From assembly GCA_035500675.1 (NCBI GenBank), contig DATJXA010000059.1, positions 1 to 14,621 of the forward strand: DNA of 14,621 bases. Reading direction: 5' to 3'. The translations under genes were made by a program, and so were the position numbers. The notes under the pieces were generated by a model, which saw only the letters and a program-made list of their open reading frames with translations, had not been told where the DNA came from and did not search any database. Origin of the DNA: JAGVPT01 sp035500675. Its GTDB lineage: Bacteria; Bacteroidota; Ignavibacteria; UBA10030; UBA8401. Shown here one piece after another: positions 6,311 to 12,743 of the stretch; within the stretch, counting starts at the first letter, position 1; the number at the start of each line of letters is the position of its first letter.

Positions 6311-6874
6311 TTAATTTTTTCTTTTTGATTTGTCATTGTTTTTCACGACCCTCTCCGGATGAGCATCGACGAATGATTCCCAGCTTTTAAACGCCGAGCG
6401 CGGCCTCAGAATCCGGTGTGAATGGCACACAGCGACGGCCAATGCATCGGTGGCGTCGAAATGTTTCGGAATGACGGCGAGATGCAGCAGATTCTTCATC
6501 ATGAATTGCACTTGTTCTTTGGATGCTGCGCCGTTGCCAACGACAGACTTTTTTATCTCGCGGGGAGAGTATTCGGTAATCGGGACCTCAAAGTTGACAC
6601 CTGCGAGGATGAGGACGCCCCTCGCTTGTCCAATTTTGAGCGCGGATTGCGCATTCTTGCTGTAAAATGCAGTTTCGATGGCCAGCTCGTCGGGGTGAAA
6701 CTTTTCTATGACTTTGCAAAGCTCGGCGTAAATTCTGCGGAGGCGAAGAGGCATACTTTCGCTCGCCCTGCTTGCGATAACCCCGACGTCTAGTACGCTG
6801 ACCGACGTTCCCTTTGCTTTAACGACACCGTATCCCGTGATGAGCGTACCCGGATCAACCCCGAGAATAATCAT
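6311..6874 (-). CDS. ruvC: Crossover junction endodeoxyribonuclease RuvC
   Basis: The 187-residue product has the RNase H-like resolvase fold with all four acidic catalytic residues: Asp7 in MIILGVDPGT, Glu67 in ELAIETAFY, and Asp140 and Asp143 in PKHFDATDALAVAVCH. The basic NAQSALKIGQARGVLI segment (74-90) and EYSPREIKKSVVGNGAASKEQV (101-122) are typical. It cuts Holliday junctions symmetrically after RuvAB branch migration. ATG 6874 lies 15 bp after the yebC stop with no obvious Shine-Dalgarno, which suggests translational coupling to yebC. The C-terminal tail past about residue 155 is basic (ending NNDKSKRKN) and extends beyond the catalytic core. Confidence 0.97.
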   Translation of the reverse strand: MIILGVDPGTLITGYGVVKAKGTSVSVLDVGVIASRASESMPLRLRRIYAELCKVIEKFHPDELAIETAFYSKNAQSALKIGQARGVLILAGVNFEVPITEYSPREIKKSVVGNGAASKEQVQFMMKNLLHLAVIPKHFDATDALAVAVCHSHRILRPRSAFKSWESFVDAHPERVVKNNDKSKRKN

Positions 6875-6889
6875 CTGATTCGGACGCCG

Positions 6890-7639
6890 TCATGAAGCGA
6901 AGCTTGCGAGTACTTTTTCATCGATGTCAAAGTTAGCGTACACATGTTGGGTATCGTCGTGTTCTTCAAGCGCTTCCATCAATTTAAGGACTTTTTCGGC
7001 GTCAGGTCCTTCGACTCTCACCGTATTCTCCGGGACTTTATGGATCTCTGCTTCCTCGATAGGGATATGTTTATCCTCGATCGCTTTTTTTACCGCCTCG
7101 AATGTCTCGGGCGACGTCGAGATCTCGAATGAGTCTCCGTCGATTCGCAAGTCGTCGGCGCCGGCGTCGAGGACAATAGCGAGCATGTCGTCCTCTGTCA
7201 TCGTGCCCTTTGTGGTCCTAATCGTTCCTTTGTTATGAAACATCCACGCCACGGATCCGGTTGCCCCAAACTTTCCACCGCTTCTTTCCAAGATGTGACG
7301 AATCTCGGAAACCGTTCTGTTTTTGTTGTCGGTCACCGATTCGATGATGAGTGCAACGCCCCCCGGGCCGTAACCTTCATACGTGACATCTTCATAAGAC
7401 ACTCCGGGAAGTTCTCCCGTTCCCTTCATAATTGCCCGTTTAATATTATCGGCGGGCATATTGCTGGCCTTCGCCTTATCGATGGCAAGGCGCAGCCGTG
7501 GGTTGCCTGTTGGGTCGCCTCCGCCTGACTTCGCGGCGATCGTAATTTCCTTGATGATCTGCGTGAACACTTTGCCTCTCCGCGCGTCAGTAACCGCTTT
7601 CTTTCTTTTGATTGTCGCCCATTTAGAATGACCTGACAT
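6890..7639 (-). CDS. yebC: YebC/TACO1-family regulatory protein
   Basis: The 249-residue product begins MSGHSKWATIKRKKAVTDARRGKVFTQIIKEI, the diagnostic YebC N-terminus, and keeps DPTGNPRLRLAIDKAKASNMP and the acidic C-terminal domain. Members have been reported as DNA-binding transcription regulators (PmpR) and, in mitochondria and bacteria, as factors helping ribosomes through proline-rich stretches; the sequence alone does not choose between these. The ATG has a strong AAGGAGA 7 bases upstream. It sits between recJ and ruvC; yebC-ruvC-ruvA is a widely conserved gene order, which supports the annotation of all three. Confidence 0.96.
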   Translation of the reverse strand: MSGHSKWATIKRKKAVTDARRGKVFTQIIKEITIAAKSGGGDPTGNPRLRLAIDKAKASNMPADNIKRAIMKGTGELPGVSYEDVTYEGYGPGGVALIIESVTDNKNRTVSEIRHILERSGGKFGATGSVAWMFHNKGTIRTTKGTMTEDDMLAIVLDAGADDLRIDGDSFEISTSPETFEAVKKAIEDKHIPIEEAEIHKVPENTVRVEGPDAEKVLKLMEALEEHDDTQHVYANFDIDEKVLASFAS

Positions 7640-7673
7640 ATCGTGTCTCCTTGGGTTGTCGATTTCAGTTGTA

Positions 7674-9407
7674 CTAGTTAACTCCGATTCCGCCCTCGGC
7701 GAGCCGGAGATCTTTTATCTTCAGCTGCGGAATTTGAACTCCCGAAAAATCGCTTTCATCCACTGCAAAGACGATATCGAAACGTCTATGACCGTTGTTG
7801 AAACGATCGAGCAGGTGGCCTAAGTTGAATCCTATGCAATCGATGGTGACATTGTTTTTTTTGATTTTAAACCGCAAGTGGTTTTTGCCGACGATTCGAG
7901 GGGTGCCAAGCGCCTCGACGTCTTTTGCCACAAATGTCGGTCTCATATTCTTGGGGCCGAACGGCGCGAACTGTTTCAACAAGCGCGTGAATTTCGGAGT
8001 GAGTTCGCTGAGGTCGATCTCCGCGTCGATCGTGATCACGGGCGTCAACAGGTCTTCTGTCAGCAGCTCCTTGACGACGGCGTTGAACGCTTCTTTAAAT
8101 TCTTCGACCCGGTCGACCTCAAGCGTTAGGCCGGCGGCGTATTTGTGTCCGCCGAACTGGAGAAGTTTATCCTCGCAACGCTTTAATGCCTGATAGATGT
8201 TGAACCCGGCGATGCTCCGGGCAGAACCCTTCGCGACCCCGTCGACGGTTGTCATCATGATCGCGGGACGGTAGTATTTTTCAACCATACGCGAGGCGAC
8301 GATCCCGACGACGCCGGGATGCCATTGTTCCTGGTGGAGGATGATCGCGCCGTCGCTTTCGACATCGAGAAATTCTTCGACGAGCTGCTGCGCGTGGATA
8401 AAAACATCCTCATCGATCTTCCTGCGATTGATATTTTCCTGCTCCAGTACTCGGGCAAACTCGATGGCGGAGTAGTAATCTTCCGTGATGAGAAGCTCGA
8501 CTGCACGCTTCGCATCGCCGAGCCTCCCGACGGCGTTGATCCTCGGAGCCAGGACGAAAACGACCTGGCCGGTCGTCATCGCATCCGGTTTCAGCCCTGC
8601 GCTTTCGAGCAGCGCTTTGATGCCGGGGCGCGGATCCGTTGTGATGATCTCCAGCCCCATTTTCACGAAGACCCTGTTCTCATCGATGAGAGGGACGATG
8701 TCGGCCGTCGTAGCCAGCGCAACGAAGTCGAGATATTTTGTGACCGTAGGTTCTGTCCCCACGGTGCGTGCAAGGGCTTGAATAAGCTTGAACCCGACGC
8801 CGGTTCCGCACAGGCTCTTGAACGGATACGCGCACGAGGGCTTAAGCGGGTCGAGGACGGCAACGGCTTTCGGCAATTGGTCGTTCGGCTCGTGATGGTC
8901 ACAGATGATGACATCCATGCCGAGCGAACGGGCATACTCTACCTGATCGACGGCGGTGATACCGCAATCGATCGAAACCAGCAAACTGGTCTTTTGCTCT
9001 TTTGCATGGTTGATGCCCGCCACGGAAATGCCGTAGCCTTCCTTGATCCGGTCGGGGATGTAGTATGAAACGTCGCAGCCAAGTTCCTTGAAGAAGAGGT
9101 AGAGCATGCCGGCCCCGTTTGTGCCGTCAACGTCGTAATCTCCGTAGACAAGAATTTTTTCATTCTTGGTCCTCGCCGCCAGTATCCGTTCGACCGCTAG
9201 ATACATCCCATCCATCAAGAACGGGTCGTGAAACTGTTCTTCGGATGGGCGGAAGTAGCGCCGGGCTTTCTCAAAATCGTCGATGCCTCGGTTGACGAGG
9301 ATGGTTGCGAGGGAGGGGGGGATCGTAAGCTCATCGGACAGCTTCTTGACCAACGATGGATCCGGCGGTTCCGATATTGTCCACCGGTATTCTTTGACAG
9401 GTGTCAA
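7674..9407 (-). CDS. recJ: Single-stranded-DNA-specific exonuclease RecJ
   Basis: The 577-residue product is of normal RecJ length and belongs to the DHH phosphoesterase superfamily. Motifs in order are VYGDYDVDGTNGAG (87-100), PDRIKEGYG (118-126), SIDCGI (145-150), ICDHHEPND (168-176), the APRINAVGRLGDA region near 288, and the DHHA1 part containing FGGHKYAAG, followed by an OB-fold C-terminal domain (KNHLRFKIKKNNVTIDCIGFN). It degrades single-stranded DNA 5' to 3' in recombination and mismatch or base-excision repair using Mn2+/Mg2+. The start is TTG at 9407, chosen because GAGGAG lies 7 bases upstream and no better start is near. It is 34 bp before yebC and 122 bp after the rnpB 3' end. 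Confidence 0.96.
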   Translation of the reverse strand: MTPVKEYRWTISEPPDPSLVKKLSDELTIPPSLATILVNRGIDDFEKARRYFRPSEEQFHDPFLMDGMYLAVERILAARTKNEKILVYGDYDVDGTNGAGMLYLFFKELGCDVSYYIPDRIKEGYGISVAGINHAKEQKTSLLVSIDCGITAVDQVEYARSLGMDVIICDHHEPNDQLPKAVAVLDPLKPSCAYPFKSLCGTGVGFKLIQALARTVGTEPTVTKYLDFVALATTADIVPLIDENRVFVKMGLEIITTDPRPGIKALLESAGLKPDAMTTGQVVFVLAPRINAVGRLGDAKRAVELLITEDYYSAIEFARVLEQENINRRKIDEDVFIHAQQLVEEFLDVESDGAIILHQEQWHPGVVGIVASRMVEKYYRPAIMMTTVDGVAKGSARSIAGFNIYQALKRCEDKLLQFGGHKYAAGLTLEVDRVEEFKEAFNAVVKELLTEDLLTPVITIDAEIDLSELTPKFTRLLKQFAPFGPKNMRPTFVAKDVEALGTPRIVGKNHLRFKIKKNNVTIDCIGFNLGHLLDRFNNGHRRFDIVFAVDESDFSGVQIPQLKIKDLRLAEGGIGVN

Positions 9408-9414
9408 TGCTTTT

Positions 9415-9420
9415 CTCCTC
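9415..9420 (-). promoter_or_regulatory. Shine-Dalgarno supporting the TTG start of recJ
   Basis: On the minus strand GAGGAG is followed by AAAAGCA and then TTG at 9407. The spacing is ideal and fixes a non-ATG start. Confidence 0.7.
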
Positions 9421-9426
9421 TAAGTG

Positions 9427-9473
9427 ATTGAACGCGTGACGCACACCGACAGCGTGTGCTCACGGCATTCAAT
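9427..9473 (-). other. Hairpin in the rnpB-recJ spacer
   Basis: The stem pairs GTGA-C-GCACAC (9436-9446, C bulged) with GTGTGCTCAC (9454-9463) around a 7-base loop. An outer ATTGAA (9427-9432) pairs with TTCAAT (9468-9473) across a small internal loop. On the minus strand no T run follows, so it does not look like an intrinsic terminator. It may mark RNA processing between rnpB and the recJ message, or shape the recJ leader. Confidence 0.5.
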
Positions 9474-9529
9474 TCCTGATTTGAAAAAGCATCTACATCA
9501 CATGCGACGCCGATCTTCGTGCATTATTT

Positions 9530-10009
9530 CTGAGGTACGCCGATAAGCCGAATTCTGTCTTTCCCGGCCATCCTTACGGGTAGCGGGAGAGGCAATCATT
9601 TATCTCGTATCGTTTTTACAAACGAACTGAAGCGACCTACCCATTCCGCTTTTGCTCGCGCAAAGTTGAGCAGGCATCTCTTCTTCCAGCCGCCGAAGCG
9701 ATCGGAAAGCGGAATTTACGCGGTCTTTCTCCCGGTGGGGTTTGTCATGCCGGCGTCATCACTGGCGCCGCGGTGCGCTCTTACATTAAGGCCGCCGAAG
9801 CAGCCCGCACCTTTTCACCCTTACTGGGCAGCATTATCAATGCAACCCAGCGGTATATTTTCTGTGACACTATCCGTAAGATCACTCTTCCTGGACGTTA
9901 TCCAGCACCGTGCCCGTCCCGCTTCGTGGAAACGAATCAGGATGGAGTTCGGACTTTCCTCCTAAATAATGTACATCGTTATTTAAGCGATTGCCTGACG
10001 TACGCTCAG
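9530..10009 (-). ncRNA. rnpB: RNase P RNA
   Basis: On the minus strand this region has the conserved blocks of bacterial RNase P RNA in order: GAGGAAAGTCCGAACTCC near the 5' end, CACAGAAAATATACCGC, GGTGAAAAGGTGCG, TAAGAGCGCACCG, GACAAACCCCACCGGGAG, GGTAGGTCGC, and ACAGAATTCGGCTTATCGG at the 3' end. The ends pair as helix P1: CTGAG-C-GTACGTC (10009 down) with GGCGTACCTCAG (ending 9530), one bulged C. The resulting length of about 480 nt is longer than the E. coli RNA. It is the ribozyme that removes tRNA 5' leaders, working with protein RnpA (not in this window). Exact ends are inferred from P1 pairing. It lies between rnhA and recJ in the same direction. Confidence 0.95.
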
Positions 10010-10050
10010 TTGTGCATGCACGAATAATGTTCGAGCGAGTCAGCATGTGA

Positions 10051-10080
10051 TATAGATGATTGAATTACATTCTTTGACAA
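10051..10080 (-). promoter_or_regulatory. Possible rnpB promoter
   Basis: On the minus strand TTGTCA (10075-10080) and TCTATA (10051-10056) are separated by 18 bases. Transcription would start near 10044, leaving about 35 bases to be trimmed before P1. The -10 match is weak, so this is tentative. Confidence 0.3.
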
Positions 10081-10100
10081 CTGACGGCCCCGATGTTTTA

Positions 10101-10523
10101 TCAGGGTTGTTCGTCAATACTATCGTTTGCCAATGCATCCGCTTCGCGGTTGAGTTCGCGCGGGACATGCATGATTGAAAATTCGATCTGCAATCCGTGA
10201 ATAAGCTCTCGGACCTTGTCGTACAGTTTCTTCAATTCCCGGTCTTTCACTTTATACTGTCCGTTGAGTTGCCGCACCATCAACTCGCTGTCGGAATGCA
10301 TGACAAGCCGGGTGCATGAAATTTTATTTCTCGCCCGCAGTTCAGTAAACTGGAGCAGGCACTCGATGAGCGCCGAATACTCGGCAACGTTGTTCGTCAC
10401 CTTCCCCAGATATTTTTTTTCTTTAAGAAGAGTCTCGCCGGATTCACTTCGAAGGACGATCCCGATGCCTCCCGGCCCGGGGTTCCCGCGGGCCGCTCCG
10501 TCAGTGAATCCATGGATCGTCAT
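10101..10523 (-). CDS. rnhA: Ribonuclease HI family protein
   Basis: Starting at ATG 10523 the product has 140 residues and is a complete RNase H domain. FTDGAARGNPGPGGIG (6-21) holds Asp8, NNVAEYSAL (44-52) holds Glu48, HSDSELMVRQL (76-86) holds Asp78 and NREADALAN (125-133) holds Asp129, the four metal-binding acids. It resembles the short RNase HI type without the E. coli basic-protrusion handle. It would cleave RNA in RNA-DNA hybrids such as R-loops or primers. The ATG overlaps the stop of the zinc-ribbon gene as ATGA, so the two are probably translationally coupled. A longer frame reaching 10658 just reads through the zinc-ribbon gene out of frame and has no family resemblance. Confidence 0.9.
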   Translation of the reverse strand: MTIHGFTDGAARGNPGPGGIGIVLRSESGETLLKEKKYLGKVTNNVAEYSALIECLLQFTELRARNKISCTRLVMHSDSELMVRQLNGQYKVKDRELKKLYDKVRELIHGLQIEFSIMHVPRELNREADALANDSIDEQP

Positions 10524-11251
10524 GCCGCCGCTTCTGTTGCCTGCGCGAGTTCCGCCGAGATAAGGATCCTCCCGCAGTGTTCGCACATGAAGATCTTGTC
10601 CTGTGTGCGTATCTCGAGCAAGCGCTGGGGCGGGATCCTGTTGTGGCATCCGCCGCATGAGTTGCGTTTTACTGGAACGACGGCTTTTCCGTTGCGGGCT
10701 TTCCTGATACGGTCGTAACGGGAAAGAGTATCCGCTTTCAGCCGTACAACGATTTTTTCCCGCTGATGCTTGAGCCCGAGCTCTTCGTCTTCGTTTGCTT
10801 TGGAGACTTCCGCCAATTCCGCCTTCCGTTCATTGAGGATGGCTTGTTGTTCTTCCAGTTGCTTTGTCAAGGTTTCGATCTCCGCCTTGGCTGCCGTCAT
10901 GGCCGATTCGAGAGTTTCAAACTGCTTCTGCAGGGTTTTGATCGATTCGGTGGCGAAGTCGATCTCCTTCGTCAACGCGTCGTATTCTTTATTGCTTCGG
11001 ACTTCGTACTGTTGCTTTTTATATTTTTCGAGCTTCTCTTTGAACTCAAGGATGTCGACGTCCGCTTTGTCGCGGGCGACGACGGACGAAGTGACGATAT
11101 CCTGCTGTGTTTTGATAAGCCCGTTGAGTCTGTCAACTTCTGTTTGTAGCGTCGCTACTGCTTCCGGCAAATCGCCTTTCATGTCTTCAAGGTCGTCTAA
11201 AGAACTATCAACTCGTTGCAGCCGGTACAACATCGTCAGAATGTCTTCCAA
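10520..11251 (-). CDS. Coiled-coil protein with C-terminal C4 zinc ribbon (COG1579 type)
   Basis: The 243-residue product has a long, charged, heptad-rich helical region from about 15 to 180 (for example LQTEVDRLNGLIKTQQDI and LEEQQAILNERKAELAEV), then a zinc ribbon with Cys199 and Cys202 in SCGGCHNRIPP and Cys223 and Cys226 in CEHCGRIL. This is the layout of the COG1579 family, which includes Chlamydia CT398 and is often found beside nif3 and rnhA; its molecular role is not settled, and nucleic-acid or protein-complex scaffolding are guesses. The start is TTG 11251, supported by AAAGGAG 6 bases upstream. It follows nif3 by 28 bp and overlaps rnhA by 4 bp. There is no signal peptide or membrane segment. 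Confidence 0.85.
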   Translation of the reverse strand: MEDILTMLYRLQRVDSSLDDLEDMKGDLPEAVATLQTEVDRLNGLIKTQQDIVTSSVVARDKADVDILEFKEKLEKYKKQQYEVRSNKEYDALTKEIDFATESIKTLQKQFETLESAMTAAKAEIETLTKQLEEQQAILNERKAELAEVSKANEDEELGLKHQREKIVVRLKADTLSRYDRIRKARNGKAVVPVKRNSCGGCHNRIPPQRLLEIRTQDKIFMCEHCGRILISAELAQATEAAA

Positions 11252-11257
11252 TGCTTA

Positions 11258-11264
11258 CTCCTTT
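11258..11264 (-). promoter_or_regulatory. Shine-Dalgarno supporting the TTG start of the zinc-ribbon gene
   Basis: AAAGGAG on the minus strand lies 6 bases before TTG 11251. It indicates that this gene, like recJ and psd, uses TTG. Confidence 0.65.
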
Positions 11265-11279
11265 ACTGCGGTTCAGTGA

Positions 11280-12386
11280 CTAGATATACGATACTGGGTT
11301 TGTATTTTTTCTTGTGATCAAAACTTTTGATGACGCATGGTGCGCGCGTACGATCGATTTTATTCGCGCGGCCAGCGTTGGCAAAACATGGCGCTCTGTC
11401 TCGTAATGGCCTGCATCGACGAGGACGATATCTCGCTCCGCATCCTGAAAGCTATGATATTTGACGTCTGCCGTGATAAATGCATCCGCTTGTTGCCGCA
11501 CAGCCTCCTCCATCGCTTCGATTCCAGCTCCGCCACAGACCGCGACGCGTCTGATGCCGCGGGCAGCTTTGCCGGTGTATCGCAACAACGGCACGCCCAG
11601 AGTCCTTTTTGTGCGGGAAAGAAATTTTCCCTGCGAAAGAGTTTCCGGAAATTCTCCGATAGCCCCGAGCCCATGTTCCTGGTCGTCGTTATGAAGAGGG
11701 ATGAGGTCGTATGCAACTTCTTCATAAGGATGCGCTTTGATCATCGCCGGCACCACTTCGCGCATATTCCCTACCTCAACGATCATTTCCAGCTTCGTTT
11801 CACGCGTTTTCTCCAGGACGCCCGCGGAACCAACGAAGGGGTGCGACCCGCGCGTCCCTTTGAACGTCCCAATGCCTTCCGAACGAAAGCTGCATTCCTC
11901 ATACTTTGTAAATGTTCCTCCGCCGGCGCGATGCATTGCTCCGGCAACCTTTTCAACATATTTCTCGGGGACAAAGACGACAACCTTGAGAATGCTTGCC
12001 TTGAGATGTGTAAGCATTCTGACATTCTTTAACCCTAAAATCGAAGCCATCGCAAAACTTACGCCTCCCTGAACGTGGTCAAGATTCGTGTGGGCGGCAT
12101 ACAAATTTATTTTTCGCTCCGCGAGATAGAGGGCGATTTCACCCGCCCTGGATTTCTGTGTCAAAGAACGAAGAGGATGGAACAACAACGGGTGATGCGT
12201 GACGATCAGGTTTGCACGACGTTCGACGGCTTCTTTCGCCGCCTCTAAAGTAACATCCAACGCAAGGAGAATATTTGTGACCGTCGCATCGGTTCGCCCG
12301 ATCTGGATCCCCGTGTTGTCGCCTTTCCATGCTGTTGCAGGCGGGATCCATTCTTCAATGGCGCGTTGAAATTCTCCGAGTTTCAC
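11280..12386 (-). CDS. Nif3-like dinuclear metal-centre hexameric protein
   Basis: From GTG 12386 the product has 368 residues, the length of the YqfO-like forms that carry a central CutA/PII-like insert. IVTHHPLLFHPL (61-72) and HTNLDH (99-104) give metal-binding His64, His65 and Asp103. The C-terminal DAFITADVKYHSFQDA and LVDAGHYETE provide the remaining ligands. VVFVPEKYVEKVAGAMHRAGGG and MIKAHPYEEVAYDLIPL are the insert. The family is annotated as GTP cyclohydrolase I type 2 in databases, but the in vivo function is uncertain. The usual WDNVGLQ motif is WKGDNTGIQ here. The frame stays open back to a TTG at 12401, but that codon lies in the T run of an intrinsic terminator. GTG 12386 matches the family N-terminus (MKL.EF.) and is preceded by a weak AGGT. 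Confidence 0.88.
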   Translation of the reverse strand: MKLGEFQRAIEEWIPPATAWKGDNTGIQIGRTDATVTNILLALDVTLEAAKEAVERRANLIVTHHPLLFHPLRSLTQKSRAGEIALYLAERKINLYAAHTNLDHVQGGVSFAMASILGLKNVRMLTHLKASILKVVVFVPEKYVEKVAGAMHRAGGGTFTKYEECSFRSEGIGTFKGTRGSHPFVGSAGVLEKTRETKLEMIVEVGNMREVVPAMIKAHPYEEVAYDLIPLHNDDQEHGLGAIGEFPETLSQGKFLSRTKRTLGVPLLRYTGKAARGIRRVAVCGGAGIEAMEEAVRQQADAFITADVKYHSFQDAERDIVLVDAGHYETERHVLPTLAARIKSIVRAHHASSKVLITRKNTNPVSYI

Positions 12387-12399
12387 TCGACCTAGTATC

Positions 12400-12431
12400 A
12401 AAAAAAAGTCCCGTTGGTTGGACGGGACTTT
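12400..12431 (-). terminator. Intrinsic terminator just upstream of nif3-like gene
   Basis: AAAGTCCCGT (12405-12414) and ACGGGACTTT (12422-12431) form a perfect 10-bp stem with a 7-base loop. On the minus strand the stem runs into eight consecutive T (12407-12400), while the plus strand has only a short broken T run. It therefore terminates minus-strand transcription, and the T run ends 13 bases before GTG 12386 of the nif3-like gene. Confidence 0.85.
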
Positions 12432-12433
12432 CG

Positions 12434-12526
12434 TTAAGCGAATAACCGAATCTGAATTCTGTTGGTCAGAAGTTTGGTGGAGAAGATTTCATCCACCATC
12501 GTAAATTTTTCCTTCATCTTTTTCAT
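12434..12526 (-). CDS. Possible small ORF / leader peptide (30 aa) before the terminator
   Basis: ATG 12526 to TAA 12434 encodes 30 residues (MKKMKEKFTMVDEIFSTKLL..., ending LFA). The stop is 2 bp before the terminator stem. No good Shine-Dalgarno precedes the first ATG, but AAGGA lies 10 bases before an internal in-frame ATG at 12499, giving a 21-residue version. A promoter-like pair lies just upstream (12552-12580). No run of a single amino acid suggests classical attenuation. The same DNA includes a hairpin, TGGTGGA/TCCACCA (12475-12498), so the transcript could instead be a small RNA. No family is recognised. Confidence 0.3.
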   Translation of the reverse strand: MKKMKEKFTMVDEIFSTKLLTNRIQIRLFA

Positions 12527-12551
12527 CTGTGCGATAACACTCACTGGGAAC

Positions 12552-12580
12552 AAAATACTAAATCTCCAAGAAAGATGCAA
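12552..12580 (-). promoter_or_regulatory. Predicted promoter upstream of the small ORF and nif3 block
   Basis: On the minus strand TTGCAT (12575-12580) and TATTTT (12552-12557) are separated by exactly 17 bases. A start near 12545 would make a transcript of about 145 nt ending at the terminator, or the whole nif3 operon on read-through. It is the only promoter-like pair I found before nif3. Confidence 0.4.
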
Positions 12581-12652
12581 GAAAGGGTGGAAAGTTGATC
12601 AAAGAAATGATTCGCACGGTTCATGACCCGCACTTCATGTGCTGAGTCCGTC

Positions 12653-12681
12653 TTGACTTTGCCCCCGTTTTTCGCTACTTT
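12653..12681 (+). promoter_or_regulatory. Predicted promoter of the psd-pssA-purS-purQ operon
   Basis: TTGACT (12653-12658) and TACTTT (12676-12681) are separated by 17 bases, matching the -10 and spacing of the dinB and acetyltransferase promoters. The start point would be near 12688, about 55 bases before the psd start codon. Confidence 0.5.
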
Positions 12682-12743
12682 TTTGCAGTTTTTAACAAGC
12701 AGTTTGACGTTCTTTTCTTCTTGTACGAGCCGGAGTTTGGCGT

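Noticed and set aside
8319..9068. 249-codon plus-strand open frame across recJ
   Set aside because: It is antisense to conserved RecJ motifs and its translation has no recognisable domain; long antisense frames are expected from the codon bias of this gene.
9666..10027. Overlapping open frames of 84-99 codons between recJ and rnhA
   Set aside because: They lie antisense inside the RNase P RNA, whose conserved blocks explain the sequence.
10101..10658. Longer 185-codon version of the RNase HI gene starting at 10658
   Set aside because: The extra 45 N-terminal residues are the zinc-ribbon coding sequence read out of frame. ATG 10523 starts right at the RNase H domain and overlaps the upstream stop as ATGA.
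11337..12032. 231-codon plus-strand open frame across the nif3-like gene
   Set aside because: It is antisense to clear Nif3 motifs, rich in Cys, Arg and His with no domain pattern, and has no supporting ribosome-binding site.
12387..12401. TTG 12401 as the start of the nif3-like gene
   Set aside because: The codon lies inside the T run of an intrinsic terminator with no ribosome-binding site. GTG 12386 matches the family N-terminus.
12405..12431. The hairpin before nif3 as a plus-strand terminator
   Set aside because: The T run is on the minus-strand side. The plus strand has only TTTCGTT after the stem, and no plus-strand gene ends nearby.
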